Numbered from the stretch's first letter, positions 30,885-41,050 are shown. The stretch: DNA of 44,509 nucleotides from Granulicella sp. (GCA_003132145.1 PKWU01000038.1:1-44509), one strand, 5' to 3'. Made by a program: numbers and translations. The notes: a model not told the origin generated them from the letters alone.

Positions 30885-30985
30885 TGAAAACTACCTCAGG
30901 GGCTAGAGCCCAGATCTATCTCAGATAGCAAAAGACAAAAGCAGATCCCCTTCGGGGATGACAAACAGAAAAGGATAACAAATTG
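30885..30985. repeat. Small palindromes between argG and the UDG-like gene
   Basis: GGGCT-AG-AGCCC (30900-30911) and ATCCCC-TTC-GGGGAT (30945-30959). Either could be a processing or partial termination site; no T-run follows on the minus strand. Confidence 0.5.
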
Positions 30986-32356
<1,371 letters not shown>

Positions 32357-32365
32357 CTAGAATGG

Positions 32366-33457
32366 TTAGCCGCGTTTGCGTGCCTGCAGCCCGCGATCGC
32401 GCGCGCTTGAAATCCGCTTCGCGCCGCCAAGCAGCATCAGCAGAATCGCCTTCTGCGCGTGCATCCGGTTCTCCGCCTGGTCGAAGACAATCGACTGCGG
32501 CCCATCCAGCACCGCGTCCGTCACCTCGGCGTTGCGGTGCGCCGGCAGGCAGTGCATAAACACCGCGTCCTGCCGCGCGTGTGCCATCAGCGCCTCGTTC
32601 ACCTGGTAAGGCTTGAAGATCGGCGCCCTCCGGGTCGCCTCGTGCTCGAATCCCATGCTTGTGCATACGTCCGTGTACACCGCGTCCGCGCCGGTCACCG
32701 CCTTCACCGGGTCCTGCATCAGCGTGATGCTGCCTCCGGTCTGCTCGCTGATCTCGATCGCCTTGTGGATGATCTCCAGCTTGGGCGCGAACCCCTTGGG
32801 ACTGGCAACCGTGCAATGCACGCCCAGTTGCGCCGCCGTCAGCATCAGCGAATGGCACACATTGTTGCCATCGCCCACGTAGGTGAAGTGCAGTCCCTCC
32901 GCCGAGCCGAAGCGCTCCTCCAGCGTGAAGAAGTCCGCAATCGCCTGGCACGGGTGCTCGAAGTCGGAGAGCGCATTGATCACCGGGATGCGCGAACACC
33001 CAGCCATCTCCGTGATCGTCTCGTGCGCGTAGGTGCGCAGCACGATCACGCTCATCCAGCGCTCGATGTTGTGCGCCATGTCGGGCAGCGACTCGCGCTC
33101 GCCCAGCGGCGACTGCGTCTGGTCGACGAAGACCGCGTTGCCGCCCAGCGTGTTGATCGCGGCTTCGAAGGTCAGCCGCGTGCGCAGCGACGCCTTCTCG
33201 AAGAACAGCACCATCTGCCGCCCGTCCAGCGAGTGGCGAAAGTCCTCGGGATTGCTCTTCACCGCGTGCGACAGCTCCATGATCGCCGCCATCTCATCGA
33301 CCGACAGGTCGGAGACGGAGCACAGGTCGCGCCCGCATAGACGCTTGGACGCCTCGGAAAATGCGCTGTCGGACTGGATGCCGAGCTGCTTGGCGGAATG
33401 CGCCGCCTCCGCGTTGGCGTCCGGCTTCGGGTTCATCGTTACGGTTTTGCTACCCAT
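32366..33457 (-). CDS. argF: Ornithine carbamoyltransferase
   Basis: 363 residues, longer than most (about 310-340) because of an N-terminal extension of about 30. Transfers the carbamoyl group to ornithine, giving citrulline. The carbamoyl-phosphate loop is EKASLRTRLTFE, a SxRTR variant; next VLRTYAHETI, DFEHPCQAIADF and the HCLPAHR loop with cysteine. QAENRMHAQKAILLMLL closes the protein. These favour ornithine over N-acetylornithine as substrate. The ATG at 33457 follows AGGAGAA with a 7-nt spacer; it overlaps the end of argD by 8 nt. Confidence 0.93.
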   Translation of the reverse strand: MGSKTVTMNPKPDANAEAAHSAKQLGIQSDSAFSEASKRLCGRDLCSVSDLSVDEMAAIMELSHAVKSNPEDFRHSLDGRQMVLFFEKASLRTRLTFEAAINTLGGNAVFVDQTQSPLGERESLPDMAHNIERWMSVIVLRTYAHETITEMAGCSRIPVINALSDFEHPCQAIADFFTLEERFGSAEGLHFTYVGDGNNVCHSLMLTAAQLGVHCTVASPKGFAPKLEIIHKAIEISEQTGGSITLMQDPVKAVTGADAVYTDVCTSMGFEHEATRRAPIFKPYQVNEALMAHARQDAVFMHCLPAHRNAEVTDAVLDGPQSIVFDQAENRMHAQKAILLMLLGGAKRISSARDRGLQARKRG

Positions 33458-34751
33458 GGGAATCTTCTCCTGCCGGCACTCGGCCGGCCAGTGTTGCACT
33501 GTTCAAAGTAAGCGTGGTAAGGATTCCATCGAGCGCCGCGATGGCCCGGTCGACGTGCGCGCGCTCAAGGATGTACGGTGGCAGAAATCGCAGCACCGTC
33601 TCGCTGGTGCGATTCACAATAATGTGTTGCTTCATCATCTCCGAGGCCGCATTCTTCGCCAGCTCCTCCGAGTCCAGCTCGATGCCCAGCATCAGCCCCA
33701 TGCCGCGCACAGCAGTAATGCAATCGTGCCGCAGTCCAAGTCCCTCAAGCTGCTGTTTGAAGTATCCGCCCACGTCGCGAACGTGTGCCAGCAGGTTGGT
33801 CTGCTTCATGGTGTCGATCACGGCAATGGCAACCGCGCACACCAGCGGCCCGCCGCCGAACGTCGTCCCATGCATCCCCGGCGCAAAGGCGCGCGCAGCC
33901 TCATCCGTGCACAGCATCGCGCCCATCGGCAGGCCATTTGCGATTGGCTTGGCCAGCGTCGTAATGTCCGGCAATATCCCGTAGTGCTGGTACGCGAACC
34001 ACTCGCCCGTGCGCCCCAGCCCGGACTGGATCTCGTCGGCCAGCAATAGCGCTCCGGTCGAATTGCACAACTCGCGCGCCACCTGAAAAAACTCCCGGCT
34101 CACTGGACGCACTCCGCCCTCGCCCTGCACCGCCTCGATGCAGATTCCGCAAACCGGTTCGGCCTGCGCATCGTGGAACTTCGCGCGCAGGTCCGCCACA
34201 TCGTCGAAACGCACGAACTCCACGCCCCCCATCAGCGGCTCAAACGGCGCGCGGTACTTCTCCTTGTGCGTGGTCGCCAGCGCGCCCATCGTCCGTCCGT
34301 GGAAGCTCTGTTCCACAGCCAGAAAGCGCGTCCCTACCCTCTTGCCCTCCGCGCGCAACAGCCCCGCATGGGCCCGCGCCAGCTTCAGCGCAGCCTCCCA
34401 AGCCTCCGTGCCGGAGTTGCAGAAGAACACCCGGTCCAGTCCGCTGATCTCGGTCAGCCGCAGCGCCAGCTCCGCAGTGTGCTCGTGATAGAACAAGTTC
34501 GACGTATGCAGCAGCTTCTTGCTCTGCGTCGCAATCGCCGCCTCCACCGCGGGATGCGCATAGCCCAGCGCAGAGACGCCAATGCCGCTCAGCAGATCGA
34601 GGTAGTCGTCCCCCTGCTCGTCGCGCAGAGTCACGCCACTGCCGTCCACAAACAACACCGGGGTGCGCTGATATGTATTCAACATCAGCTTCTGCTCCGC
34701 AGCCTGAATCGATGCCAGCTTCATCGAACCATCCTTCATTGGATCACTCAT
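33450..34751 (-). CDS. argD: Acetylornithine aminotransferase
   Basis: 433 residues. PLP enzyme that makes N-acetylornithine from the semialdehyde and glutamate. FFCNSGTEAWEAALKLAR, LLLADEIQSGLGRTG, and the PLP lysine in TTLAKPIANGLPMG are present, as is the C-terminal VLRFLPPYILERAHVDRA. The frame is open to 34871, but the ATG at 34751 overlaps the argB stop as ATGA, so the shorter start is chosen and translation is probably coupled. The last 20 residues run into the argF start. Confidence 0.95.
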   Translation of the reverse strand: MSDPMKDGSMKLASIQAAEQKLMLNTYQRTPVLFVDGSGVTLRDEQGDDYLDLLSGIGVSALGYAHPAVEAAIATQSKKLLHTSNLFYHEHTAELALRLTEISGLDRVFFCNSGTEAWEAALKLARAHAGLLRAEGKRVGTRFLAVEQSFHGRTMGALATTHKEKYRAPFEPLMGGVEFVRFDDVADLRAKFHDAQAEPVCGICIEAVQGEGGVRPVSREFFQVARELCNSTGALLLADEIQSGLGRTGEWFAYQHYGILPDITTLAKPIANGLPMGAMLCTDEAARAFAPGMHGTTFGGGPLVCAVAIAVIDTMKQTNLLAHVRDVGGYFKQQLEGLGLRHDCITAVRGMGLMLGIELDSEELAKNAASEMMKQHIIVNRTSETVLRFLPPYILERAHVDRAIAALDGILTTLTLNSATLAGRVPAGEDSHG

Positions 34752-35530
34752 GCGACCATGACCTCCGTTCCGTCGTTGACCTTGGTCGAGCACAGGTCCG
34801 GTAGTAGATGCGCCGCCTCCGCGGGCAGAATCCGCACCCGCTTCACGCCATGGGTCAGCGCGTCGCGGCATGCGTTCAGCTTGGGCAGCATTCCGCCGGT
34901 CACAACCCCCTGCCGTTCCAACTCAGGCACATCCTTCAGCGAGAGCCAGCGCATCACCTCGCCGTCCGCTCCCTTCACGCCGGGAACGTCCGTCAGAAAC
35001 ACCAGCGCGTCGGCCTTGGTGCAGATCGCGCACGCCGCGGCCATCTCGTCTGCGTTGATGTTGTAGTACTCGCCGTCAAACCCCAGCGCAATCGAAGAGA
35101 TCACCGGAACTGCATCCATCTTCCAGATCGCCTCCAGCCACAGCGGATCGGTCGCCGCGATCTCGCCCACAAATCCTAGGTCCGGCACAGTCTTCTTCTT
35201 GCGCGCGCGAAAAACATTTCCATCCCCGCCCGCCAATCCCATCGCCGATTGCCCATGTGTGCGCAGCGCGGCCACCAGCGATTTGTTCACGCGCCCCGCC
35301 AGAACCATCAGCGCGGCGTCGCGCGTCTCCGCATCGGTCACGCGCAACCCGCTGACGAACTCGCTCTTCTTGCCCATCTGCTCCAACACGCGCGTCAGTT
35401 GCTTTCCGCCGCCGTGCACCAATGCCACCTGGTTGCCGTCGCGCACCAGCTCGAAGATCGCTTTGCCGCATGCGTGCAGCAATTCCTTGTTCTCGATGGA
35501 GGCGCCGCCCAGCTTGACCACGTATTTCAC
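34748..35530 (-). CDS. argB: Acetylglutamate kinase
   Basis: 260 residues. Phosphorylates N-acetylglutamate. VVKLGGASIEN, ALVHGGGKQLTRVLEQMGK and NINADEMAAACAICTKADAL followed by VFLTDVPGVKG are family signatures. It is somewhat shorter than arginine-inhibited hexameric kinases and lacks their long N-terminal helix, which suggests it may not be strongly feedback-inhibited; this is inference. Start codon GTG 35530 overlaps the argC stop as GTGA. Its own stop overlaps argD. Confidence 0.95.
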   Translation of the reverse strand: MKYVVKLGGASIENKELLHACGKAIFELVRDGNQVALVHGGGKQLTRVLEQMGKKSEFVSGLRVTDAETRDAALMVLAGRVNKSLVAALRTHGQSAMGLAGGDGNVFRARKKKTVPDLGFVGEIAATDPLWLEAIWKMDAVPVISSIALGFDGEYYNINADEMAAACAICTKADALVFLTDVPGVKGADGEVMRWLSLKDVPELERQGVVTGGMLPKLNACRDALTHGVKRVRILPAEAAHLLPDLCSTKVNDGTEVMVA

Positions 35531-36600
35531 AGCAGGCCCTCCGATTCATCCCATCCGCACATCACATTCATATTCTGCACCGCCTGGCCCGCCGCGCCCT
35601 TCAGCAGGTTGTCCAGGCAAGAGACGATCACCAACCGCTTGCCGTCTTTGTTCAGTTCGAATCCCAGGTCGATGTAATTCGTCCGCACTACATGCTGGAT
35701 CTGCGGCAACTCCGGCGTCGCATGAACGCGCACCATCGGGCTCGCCGCGTAGAACGCGCGCAGGCAAGCCTCAATCTGCTCCGGCTCCATACGCTGGGCC
35801 AGCCGCACATAGATCGTCGAAAGAATCCCGCGCGGAATCGGCAGCAGGTGCGGCGTGAACTGAAGCTGCTCCGCCGTCAGTCCAAGCTGCTCCAGCATCT
35901 CGCCCGTGTGGCGATGCCCGAAGATCGCGTACGCCGATAGATTGTCCGCCGTATACATGAAGTGCGTCTTCGCCGTGGCAGCCTTGCCCGCGCCGCTCAC
36001 ACCACTCTTCGCGTCGCACACGATCCCGTGGTCCGCATCCACCAGCCCCGCGCGCACCAGCGGAGCCAGCGCAAGAATAATCGACGTCGCATAACATCCA
36101 GGGTTCGCCACCAGCCGAGCCTCGGCAATCGCCTCACGATGCAGCTCCGGAGCACCAAAGACAGCCTCCGCCTGTAGCTTCTCGGCCAGCGCCGCGTCCT
36201 TATCGTGCAGCTTGTACACCGCGCGGTTCGCAGCATCGTCCAGCCGCCACGCGCCGCTCAGGTCGATCACACGCACCCCATGCTCCAGCCACTCCGGGGC
36301 CCACTCACGCGAGTTCTCATGCGGCAGCGCCATAAACACAATCTCCGTGCCCGCCTCGCGAATCAGCTCCCAACTGAAAGCGCGAATCTCCGGCTGCCGC
36401 TTCCCCTCGCCCAGCGCCAACTGCGGATGAATCTGCTCCAGCGGAACGCTCCCGCTCGCAGCGTTATCTGCCACGCGCCCCAGAAACAGCGGCTTCGTCT
36501 CCCCCAGCCGCGGATGCGCCAGCAACAACCGCGCCAGCTCCCCGCCCGCGTATCCGCCAACACCGGCCACGGCCGTGCGCACCGTTGTCTTGCTGTGCAT
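35527..36600 (-). CDS. argC: N-acetyl-gamma-glutamyl-phosphate reductase
   Basis: 357 residues from ATG 36600 (MHSKTTVRTAVAGVGGYAGG). NADPH-dependent reduction of acetylglutamyl phosphate to the semialdehyde. The Rossmann motif AGVGGYAGGELARLL and the active-site cysteine in LVANPGCYATSIILAL are clear. GAAGGGG 8 nt upstream supports this start. An alternative ATG at 36639 adds 13 residues. The frame is open to 36729 only because it reads through a dispersed repeat (family A), so the longer call should be rejected. It ends as TGA inside the argB GTGA overlap. Confidence 0.93.
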   Translation of the reverse strand: MHSKTTVRTAVAGVGGYAGGELARLLLAHPRLGETKPLFLGRVADNAASGSVPLEQIHPQLALGEGKRQPEIRAFSWELIREAGTEIVFMALPHENSREWAPEWLEHGVRVIDLSGAWRLDDAANRAVYKLHDKDAALAEKLQAEAVFGAPELHREAIAEARLVANPGCYATSIILALAPLVRAGLVDADHGIVCDAKSGVSGAGKAATAKTHFMYTADNLSAYAIFGHRHTGEMLEQLGLTAEQLQFTPHLLPIPRGILSTIYVRLAQRMEPEQIEACLRAFYAASPMVRVHATPELPQIQHVVRTNYIDLGFELNKDGKRLVIVSCLDNLLKGAAGQAVQNMNVMCGWDESEGLL

Positions 36601-36671
36601 CTGCGACGCCCCTTCGAGTTCCGTCTTCACAGCCTGCATATCAACCAATCCTTCGAGCCAGTCCTTTGAAG

Positions 36672-36711
36672 CGTCATTCTGGCGCAGCCAGAATCTCCGT
36701 ATTTGTCTTTC
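36672..36711 (+). repeat. Repeat family A, copy 3 (between argR and argC)
   Basis: CGTC, hairpin ATTCTGGC-GCA-GCCAGAAT, then CTCCGTATTTGTCTTT. It lies in the untranslated gap ahead of argC and would form a hairpin in the arg transcript. Confidence 0.9.
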
Positions 36712-36734
36712 AACCCAGCAATACTCCAACGAAT

Positions 36735-37178
36735 TCAGCCGATATATCCTTCAATGCGCACCTTCAACGTGCGCGCCTGCCGCTCGTCCGGGCAAACAAT
36801 AAAGACCGTGTCGTCGCCGGCGATGGTGCCCACCACCTCCGGCCAGTCCTCGTAGTCGATGCCGGCCGCCACAGGCTGCGCCGCGCTGGTCGTCGTTATC
36901 AGCACCAACTGGTTCATCGCCTGTCGGACCTCAATTCCGAAGCTGCTCAGCACCTCGCGAATCCCCGGCAGCGCGTCCTCATCCTCGACCGTCCCATTGC
37001 CCGGCAGCGCATAGCCCGCCGGCCCCTTGGAAAGCCGCAGCTCGTGGATGTCCCGCGACAAGGTCGCCTGAGTCACATGAAACCCGCGCCGCGCTATCCT
37101 GCGCCGCAACTCGTCCTGGCTCGGCACCGGGGACTGGTTGATCGCTTCGCGAATCGCTGCATGGCGTTGTTGTTTCAT
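36735..37178 (-). CDS. argR: Arginine repressor
   Basis: 147 residues. The N-terminal winged helix (MKQQRHAAIREAIN, then TQATLSRDIHELRLSK) binds ARG boxes. The C-terminal domain for hexamer formation and arginine binding ends with GTIAGDDTVFIVCPDERQA, containing the Asp pair that contacts arginine. It is first in the arg gene run, and a candidate ARG box lies about 120 bp upstream within its promoter. It probably represses both itself and argCBDFGH when arginine is plentiful. Confidence 0.96.
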   Translation of the reverse strand: MKQQRHAAIREAINQSPVPSQDELRRRIARRGFHVTQATLSRDIHELRLSKGPAGYALPGNGTVEDEDALPGIREVLSSFGIEVRQAMNQLVLITTTSAAQPVAAGIDYEDWPEVVGTIAGDDTVFIVCPDERQARTLKVRIEGYIG

Positions 37179-37293
37179 CCTGGCCCGTCTCGCTGTTCTC
37201 GTCTATGCCGTTGCAATCGAAGCTGACTTCGCATCCGTGGTGGCCCGGAAGCGCGCTCGCGCAACCAGCGTGCGCATAAACATGCACTTAATA

Positions 37294-37321
37294 TGTATAA
37301 TTATGCATAAGCCCTTGTCAA
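37294..37321 (-). promoter_or_regulatory. Promoter of the arg operon with ARG box
   Basis: On the minus strand TTGACA (37321-37316) is a consensus -35; after 16 bp TATACA (37299-37294) serves as -10. The palindromic TGTATAATTATGCA (37294-37307 on the plus strand) matches the ARG-box core TGAATAATTATTCA at 12 of 14 positions and covers the -10 and the downstream half of the spacer. ArgR binding here would block RNA polymerase. Confidence 0.75.
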
Positions 37322-37373
37322 GTCCAGCACTCCACAATCTGCTCGCCGGCAATAGGTGCTTCTGCCTCCGGCC

Positions 37374-38771
37374 TCAGAGCTTGTATGCCTTGCGAACCAG
37401 GTTGACAGCCAGGTCCTTCACTACCTCGAACGCCTCGGCCTCATCCAGGCGGTGTTCGGCAACCAGCCGCGCCAGGAACGCGCAGTCCACGCGGCGGGCC
37501 ACGTCGTGCCGCGCCGGGATCGACAGAAATGCGCGCGTGTCATCGTTGAAACCAACCGTGTTGTAGAAGCCTGCGCTCTCGGTCGCAGCCTCGCGGAAGC
37601 GCATCATGCCTTCCGGCGAGTCGAGGAACCACCACGGCGGGCCCAGCTTGACCGACGGGAAATGGCCCGCAATCGGGGCCAGCTCACGCGAGAACGCGGT
37701 CTCGTCCAGCGTAAACAGGATCAGCGTGAAGTTCGGCTCGTTGCCGTACTTCGACAGCAGCGGCCGCAGAGCGCGCACATACTCCGTCGGCGAGGGAATG
37801 TCCGCTCCCTTGTCGCGCCCAAACTTCTCGTACACCGCCGTGTTGTAGTTGCGGATCGACCCCGGATGAAGCTGCATCGTCAGCCCGTCCTCCACGCTCA
37901 TCCCGGCCATCTCCGTCAGCATCTGCGCCTGGAACAGCTCCACATCGCCCGGCTGCAGGTGCCCGGTAAAGATGCGCTCGTAGAGCCGCTCAGCTTCCTG
38001 CAAAGGCAGGTCGGCGGTCAGCGCGGTCAAGTGTCCGTGGTCGGTCGCCTTCGCCCCGTTCTTCTTGAAGAAGGCCCGCCGCGAACGCAGCGCCGCAAGA
38101 TAGCCCTTCCAGTTCGACACGTCCTCGCCGGAAACTTCGCCCAGCTTCTTCAGGTTCTCCTGGAAGCCCAGGAACTCCGCATCCACCACCGCATCGGGGC
38201 GGAACGTCGGCACCACGCGGCCCTTCCAGCCAGAGGCCTTGATCGCCCGGTGGAACTCCAGCGAATCGACCGCGGCGTCCGTGGTCGCCAGCACCTCGAT
38301 GTTGAACCGCTCGAACAGAGCGCGCGGCAGGAACTCCGGCGTCTGCAGCTTCTTCTCAATCGCCTCATAGAACTCATCCGCGTTGGCCGCCGACAGCCGC
38401 TCCGTCAGGCCAAAGACATTCTCCAGCGCGAAGTCCATCCAAAGCCGCGTCGGCGTGCCGCGAAACAGGGTGTAGTTCCTGGCAAAGATGCGCCACACCT
38501 CGCGTGGGTCGGCGCTCTGCTTGCCGTCCTCCTGCGGGATTCCCAGCGATTCCAGCGGGATTCCCTGCGAGTAGAGCATCCGGAAGATGTAGTGGTCGGG
38601 CTGAATGAACAGCGCCGCCGGATTGGGAAACGGCTTGTTCTCGGCGAACCAGCGCGGATCGGTGTGGCCGTGCGGCGAGATGATCGGCAGGTCGCGAACC
38701 GTCTCATACAACTTCACGGCAACGGCGCGGGCGGTGGCTTCGGCAGGAAATAGCCGCTTTGCATCCAGCAT
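37374..38771 (-). CDS. uxaC: Glucuronate isomerase
   Basis: 465 residues, standard length. Converts glucuronate to fructuronate (or galacturonate to tagaturonate) in uronic acid catabolism. The metal site opens with LPIISPHGHTDPRWFAEN; further family sequence includes RMLYSQGIPLESLGI, YTLFRGTPTRLWMDF and MSVEDGLTMQLHPGSIRNYN. ATG 38771 gives the usual N-terminus MLDAKRLF. It stands alone: the neighbours are the arg promoter and repeat-rich DNA, and no other uronate gene is in the window. Confidence 0.96.
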   Translation of the reverse strand: MLDAKRLFPAEATARAVAVKLYETVRDLPIISPHGHTDPRWFAENKPFPNPAALFIQPDHYIFRMLYSQGIPLESLGIPQEDGKQSADPREVWRIFARNYTLFRGTPTRLWMDFALENVFGLTERLSAANADEFYEAIEKKLQTPEFLPRALFERFNIEVLATTDAAVDSLEFHRAIKASGWKGRVVPTFRPDAVVDAEFLGFQENLKKLGEVSGEDVSNWKGYLAALRSRRAFFKKNGAKATDHGHLTALTADLPLQEAERLYERIFTGHLQPGDVELFQAQMLTEMAGMSVEDGLTMQLHPGSIRNYNTAVYEKFGRDKGADIPSPTEYVRALRPLLSKYGNEPNFTLILFTLDETAFSRELAPIAGHFPSVKLGPPWWFLDSPEGMMRFREAATESAGFYNTVGFNDDTRAFLSIPARHDVARRVDCAFLARLVAEHRLDEAEAFEVVKDLAVNLVRKAYKL

Positions 38772-39017
38772 GGGTCCTTCACTCCTCTAACTTTGGCGCT
38801 ATGCTGATGGACGCGGTAGTGGTCTTGGCGAGTCGTGGTCTACCGCACTTCGCGGTCTTCCGCTCTGTGAAAGCCTGTTCCACGGGTTCCGGTCTACGCG
38901 CTAACAAAAAATCCGCTCGGCATAAGTATAAGCCAACCTGCACGCAGCGCAGCGCGAAGCGAACCGAACCGCTGACCTGGAGCACTTCTACGCAGTATCG
39001 ACGTATAGAGTTGCGTA
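38772..39017. other. Upstream region of uxaC
   Basis: About 246 bp without a gene. On the minus strand TATACT (38930-38925) could be a -10 for uxaC, but no convincing -35 lies 16-18 bp before it. No uronate-regulator operator was recognised. Confidence 0.35.
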
Positions 39018-39183
39018 AGTTGTTAACGAATCCTCAGAGGGTGTCATCCTGAGCGGAGCCTCCCGCAGCCGTATCGCGGGAGACGGAGTCGAAGAACCCC
39101 GATACAGCCGATCGAGCCACGAACTTTGGACCATTTTCAACCGAGAATTCCGTCTTTTTCGCCCGGTTTAAATGTCGATACCG
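39018..39183 (+). repeat. Repeat family B, copy 2 (166 bp)
   Basis: Same sequence as 20571-20760 minus a ~24-bp segment. Contains the hairpin CTCCCGC...GCGGGAG and ends 20 bp from the stop codon of the zinc-dependent dehydrogenase, again placing the repeat just after a minus-strand gene. Confidence 0.9.
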
Positions 39184-39203
39184 CCTAATTCGGCGCGTCA
39201 CCG

Positions 39204-40316
39204 CTACGGCTTGATCACAATCTTCATCGACCCGGCCTGCGGGTGCGACGCCAGATCGATCGCCGCCGCCGCGTCCTCCAGCGCGAACCGATGCGAGATC
39301 AGCCGCGTCAGGTCGAAGCTGCCGTCGCGATACCCCTCGAACACCAGCCGCGCAACCTCGTCGTTGATCGTCACCGACGACGAGTACGACCCCATCAGCG
39401 TCTTCTCGTCCATGCACACCGCCGCCGGGTCGAACGGCGTCTCGCCGTGCTGTGTCGACGCAAACAGCATCACCCGTCCGCCCGGCCGCACCGCCGCCAT
39501 CGCCGTGCGGATCAGCGCGTCCGCGCCCACCGCTACCATCGCTACGTCCACGCCCCGCCCCTCCGTTGCAGCCTTCGCCGCAGCCACCACATCGCCGCGC
39601 GCGTCCAGTGGCTGGTGCAGTCCGAACTTCGCCGCAATCGCGTGCCGCTCCGCATAAAAATCGCTGGTCAGCAGCGTCGCACCCGTCCGCCGCGCCAGCG
39701 CCGCCAGCAGAATCCCAATCGGCCCCTGTCCAATCACCAGCACCGTCTCATCCGCCTGCAATCCCAGCAGCCTCACCGCCTTGTAGCACGTATTCGTCGG
39801 CTCGATAAACGAAGCCTGCTCAAACGGAATGTCGTCGGGAATCCGGATCATCCCCGCCGTCTTCCCCGCCTTGCCGACGATCCACTCCGCAACGCGAATG
39901 TACTCTGCAAACCCACCGCCCGCCGCCGCAAATCCCGCCGTGCAACCCACCTTCTTGTACGTTTCGCACTGCGCAAAGGTCTGCTTGCGACAGTAATAAC
40001 ACTCACCGCAGGGAATGTGGTGATAAGCCATCACGCGGTCGCCGAGTACGAAGTGTGTCACGCCAGCGCCAACCATCACAATCGTCCCCGCCATCTCGTG
40101 ACCGAAGATGCGCGGCGCCGAGTGCGATCCCGAGTGGATCTTCTTCAGGTCCGTCCCGCAGATCCCGCAGGTGTCGATGCGCACCAACACCTCGCCCGCC
40201 GAAATCGTCCCATCCGCATCCAGCGGAACAGGCACCGTCTCCACCCGCACATCGTTCACCTCGCGATACACCGCGGCCCGCATCGTCGCCGGAATTCTGT
40301 TATTAGCTTCGCTCAT
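39204..40316 (-). CDS. Zinc-dependent medium-chain dehydrogenase, hopanoid-operon linked
   Basis: 370 residues from ATG 40316. MDR-family alcohol/polyol dehydrogenase: catalytic zinc site ICGTD with cysteine and GHEMAG, structural zinc lobe with four cysteines (CGECYYC...C), Rossmann fold VLVIGQGPIGILLAAL and a conserved C-terminal SMKIVIKP. The start overlaps the hpnG stop by one nucleotide (TGATG), so they are very likely cotranslated. In that context the substrate may be a hopanoid side-chain intermediate, such as the ribosyl-hopane aldehyde; this is a hypothesis. A sorbitol- or threonine-like dehydrogenase role cannot be excluded. It is the last gene of the operon. Confidence 0.82.
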   Translation of the reverse strand: MSEANNRIPATMRAAVYREVNDVRVETVPVPLDADGTISAGEVLVRIDTCGICGTDLKKIHSGSHSAPRIFGHEMAGTIVMVGAGVTHFVLGDRVMAYHHIPCGECYYCRKQTFAQCETYKKVGCTAGFAAAGGGFAEYIRVAEWIVGKAGKTAGMIRIPDDIPFEQASFIEPTNTCYKAVRLLGLQADETVLVIGQGPIGILLAALARRTGATLLTSDFYAERHAIAAKFGLHQPLDARGDVVAAAKAATEGRGVDVAMVAVGADALIRTAMAAVRPGGRVMLFASTQHGETPFDPAAVCMDEKTLMGSYSSSVTINDEVARLVFEGYRDGSFDLTRLISHRFALEDAAAAIDLASHPQAGSMKIVIKP

Positions 40317-41050
40317 CAATCTGGAATAGCCCCTGTCCGATTAATTTCATACACATTGCGTTGCTTGTCATGAATGAGAAAGTGAAGGACTACAGAGGAT
40401 AAGTAATTCGCCCCGCTCGAACTTGCCCTGCCCATCCGCATTAACGCAGGCCAATAGCCGGGACGCAGAAGCACGTGCCCTATAAATCTCGCCATCTCCA
40501 TCTGTCCCATCGCATTGATAAACGGATTCAGATTGGGCAGCCTCGCTGTCACGTCATCCGTAACGATCTTCATGCAGCAAACCGGAATACCGCGCATCTG
40601 CGCCAGCCGCGCAATCGTCGCGGATTCCATATCCACCAGCATACCTCCGTAGGTCTCCGCCAACCGCCGCTTTTCCGCCTCATTCGCCACCTGCGCCGTC
40701 GTCACCAGCACAACCGGGTTCTCGCGCTCGGCCAGCGTAAACCTCTCCCCGGTCTGCGCATTCACCACAATATTCGGAATGTGAAACTCGCCCGGATGTC
40801 CGTCTTCTCGCAACGCGCCAGCCCAGCCAATCGACAGCACCATATCCACCGGGCCATCCGTCTCTGCCTGCGCAAAGGCTCGCGTTGCAGCCTCGGCGCC
40901 CATCCCGGCGCATACTGCAATCCATCTGTCGCAACCAGAATCCTGCGTCCACTTGGCAACAAATCGCTGCCCTGTCGGCACGCGCTTCCAGCCCTTCACC
41001 AGCGGCTTCAACTCACCCTGCATCGCCGCGATGATCGCAATCCTGCTCAC
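40316..41050 (-). CDS. hpnG: Adenosylhopane nucleosidase/phosphorylase-like protein
   Basis: 244 residues from GTG 41050 (VSRIAIIAAMQGELKPLV). Purine nucleoside phosphorylase fold: IGWAGALRE, VTTAQVANEAEK, and TYGGMLVDMESATIARLAQM with the catalytic-type acidic residue. Known HpnG removes adenine from adenosylhopane, leaving a (phospho)ribosylhopane. AAGGTGG lies upstream. The GTG overlaps the hpnA stop as GTGA; its own stop overlaps the dehydrogenase start. The longer frame to 41110 lies inside hpnA and is not real. Confidence 0.87.
   Translation of the reverse strand: MSRIAIIAAMQGELKPLVKGWKRVPTGQRFVAKWTQDSGCDRWIAVCAGMGAEAATRAFAQAETDGPVDMVLSIGWAGALREDGHPGEFHIPNIVVNAQTGERFTLAERENPVVLVTTAQVANEAEKRRLAETYGGMLVDMESATIARLAQMRGIPVCCMKIVTDDVTARLPNLNPFINAMGQMEMARFIGHVLLRPGYWPALMRMGRASSSGANYLSSVVLHFLIHDKQRNVYEINRTGAIPD

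Noticed and set aside
30945..30959. Rho-independent terminator after the UDG-like gene
   Set aside because: The short ATCCCC/GGGGAT stem has no T-run on the transcribed minus strand, so it is listed only as a palindrome.
32366..33457. N-acetylornithine carbamoyltransferase instead of ArgF
   Set aside because: The SLRTR loop raised the question, but the HCLPAHR and QAENRMHAQKA segments follow ornithine transcarbamylases.
36601..36729. Longer argC reading frame
   Set aside because: The extra codons translate a dispersed repeat; better start signals lie at 36600 (or 36639).
37356..38753. Long plus-strand frame antisense to uxaC
   Set aside because: Arginine/glutamine-rich shadow; uxaC on the minus strand has all family features.
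38779..38985. Small ORF upstream of uxaC
   Set aside because: No ribosome binding site, no motif, and it lies in probable regulatory DNA.
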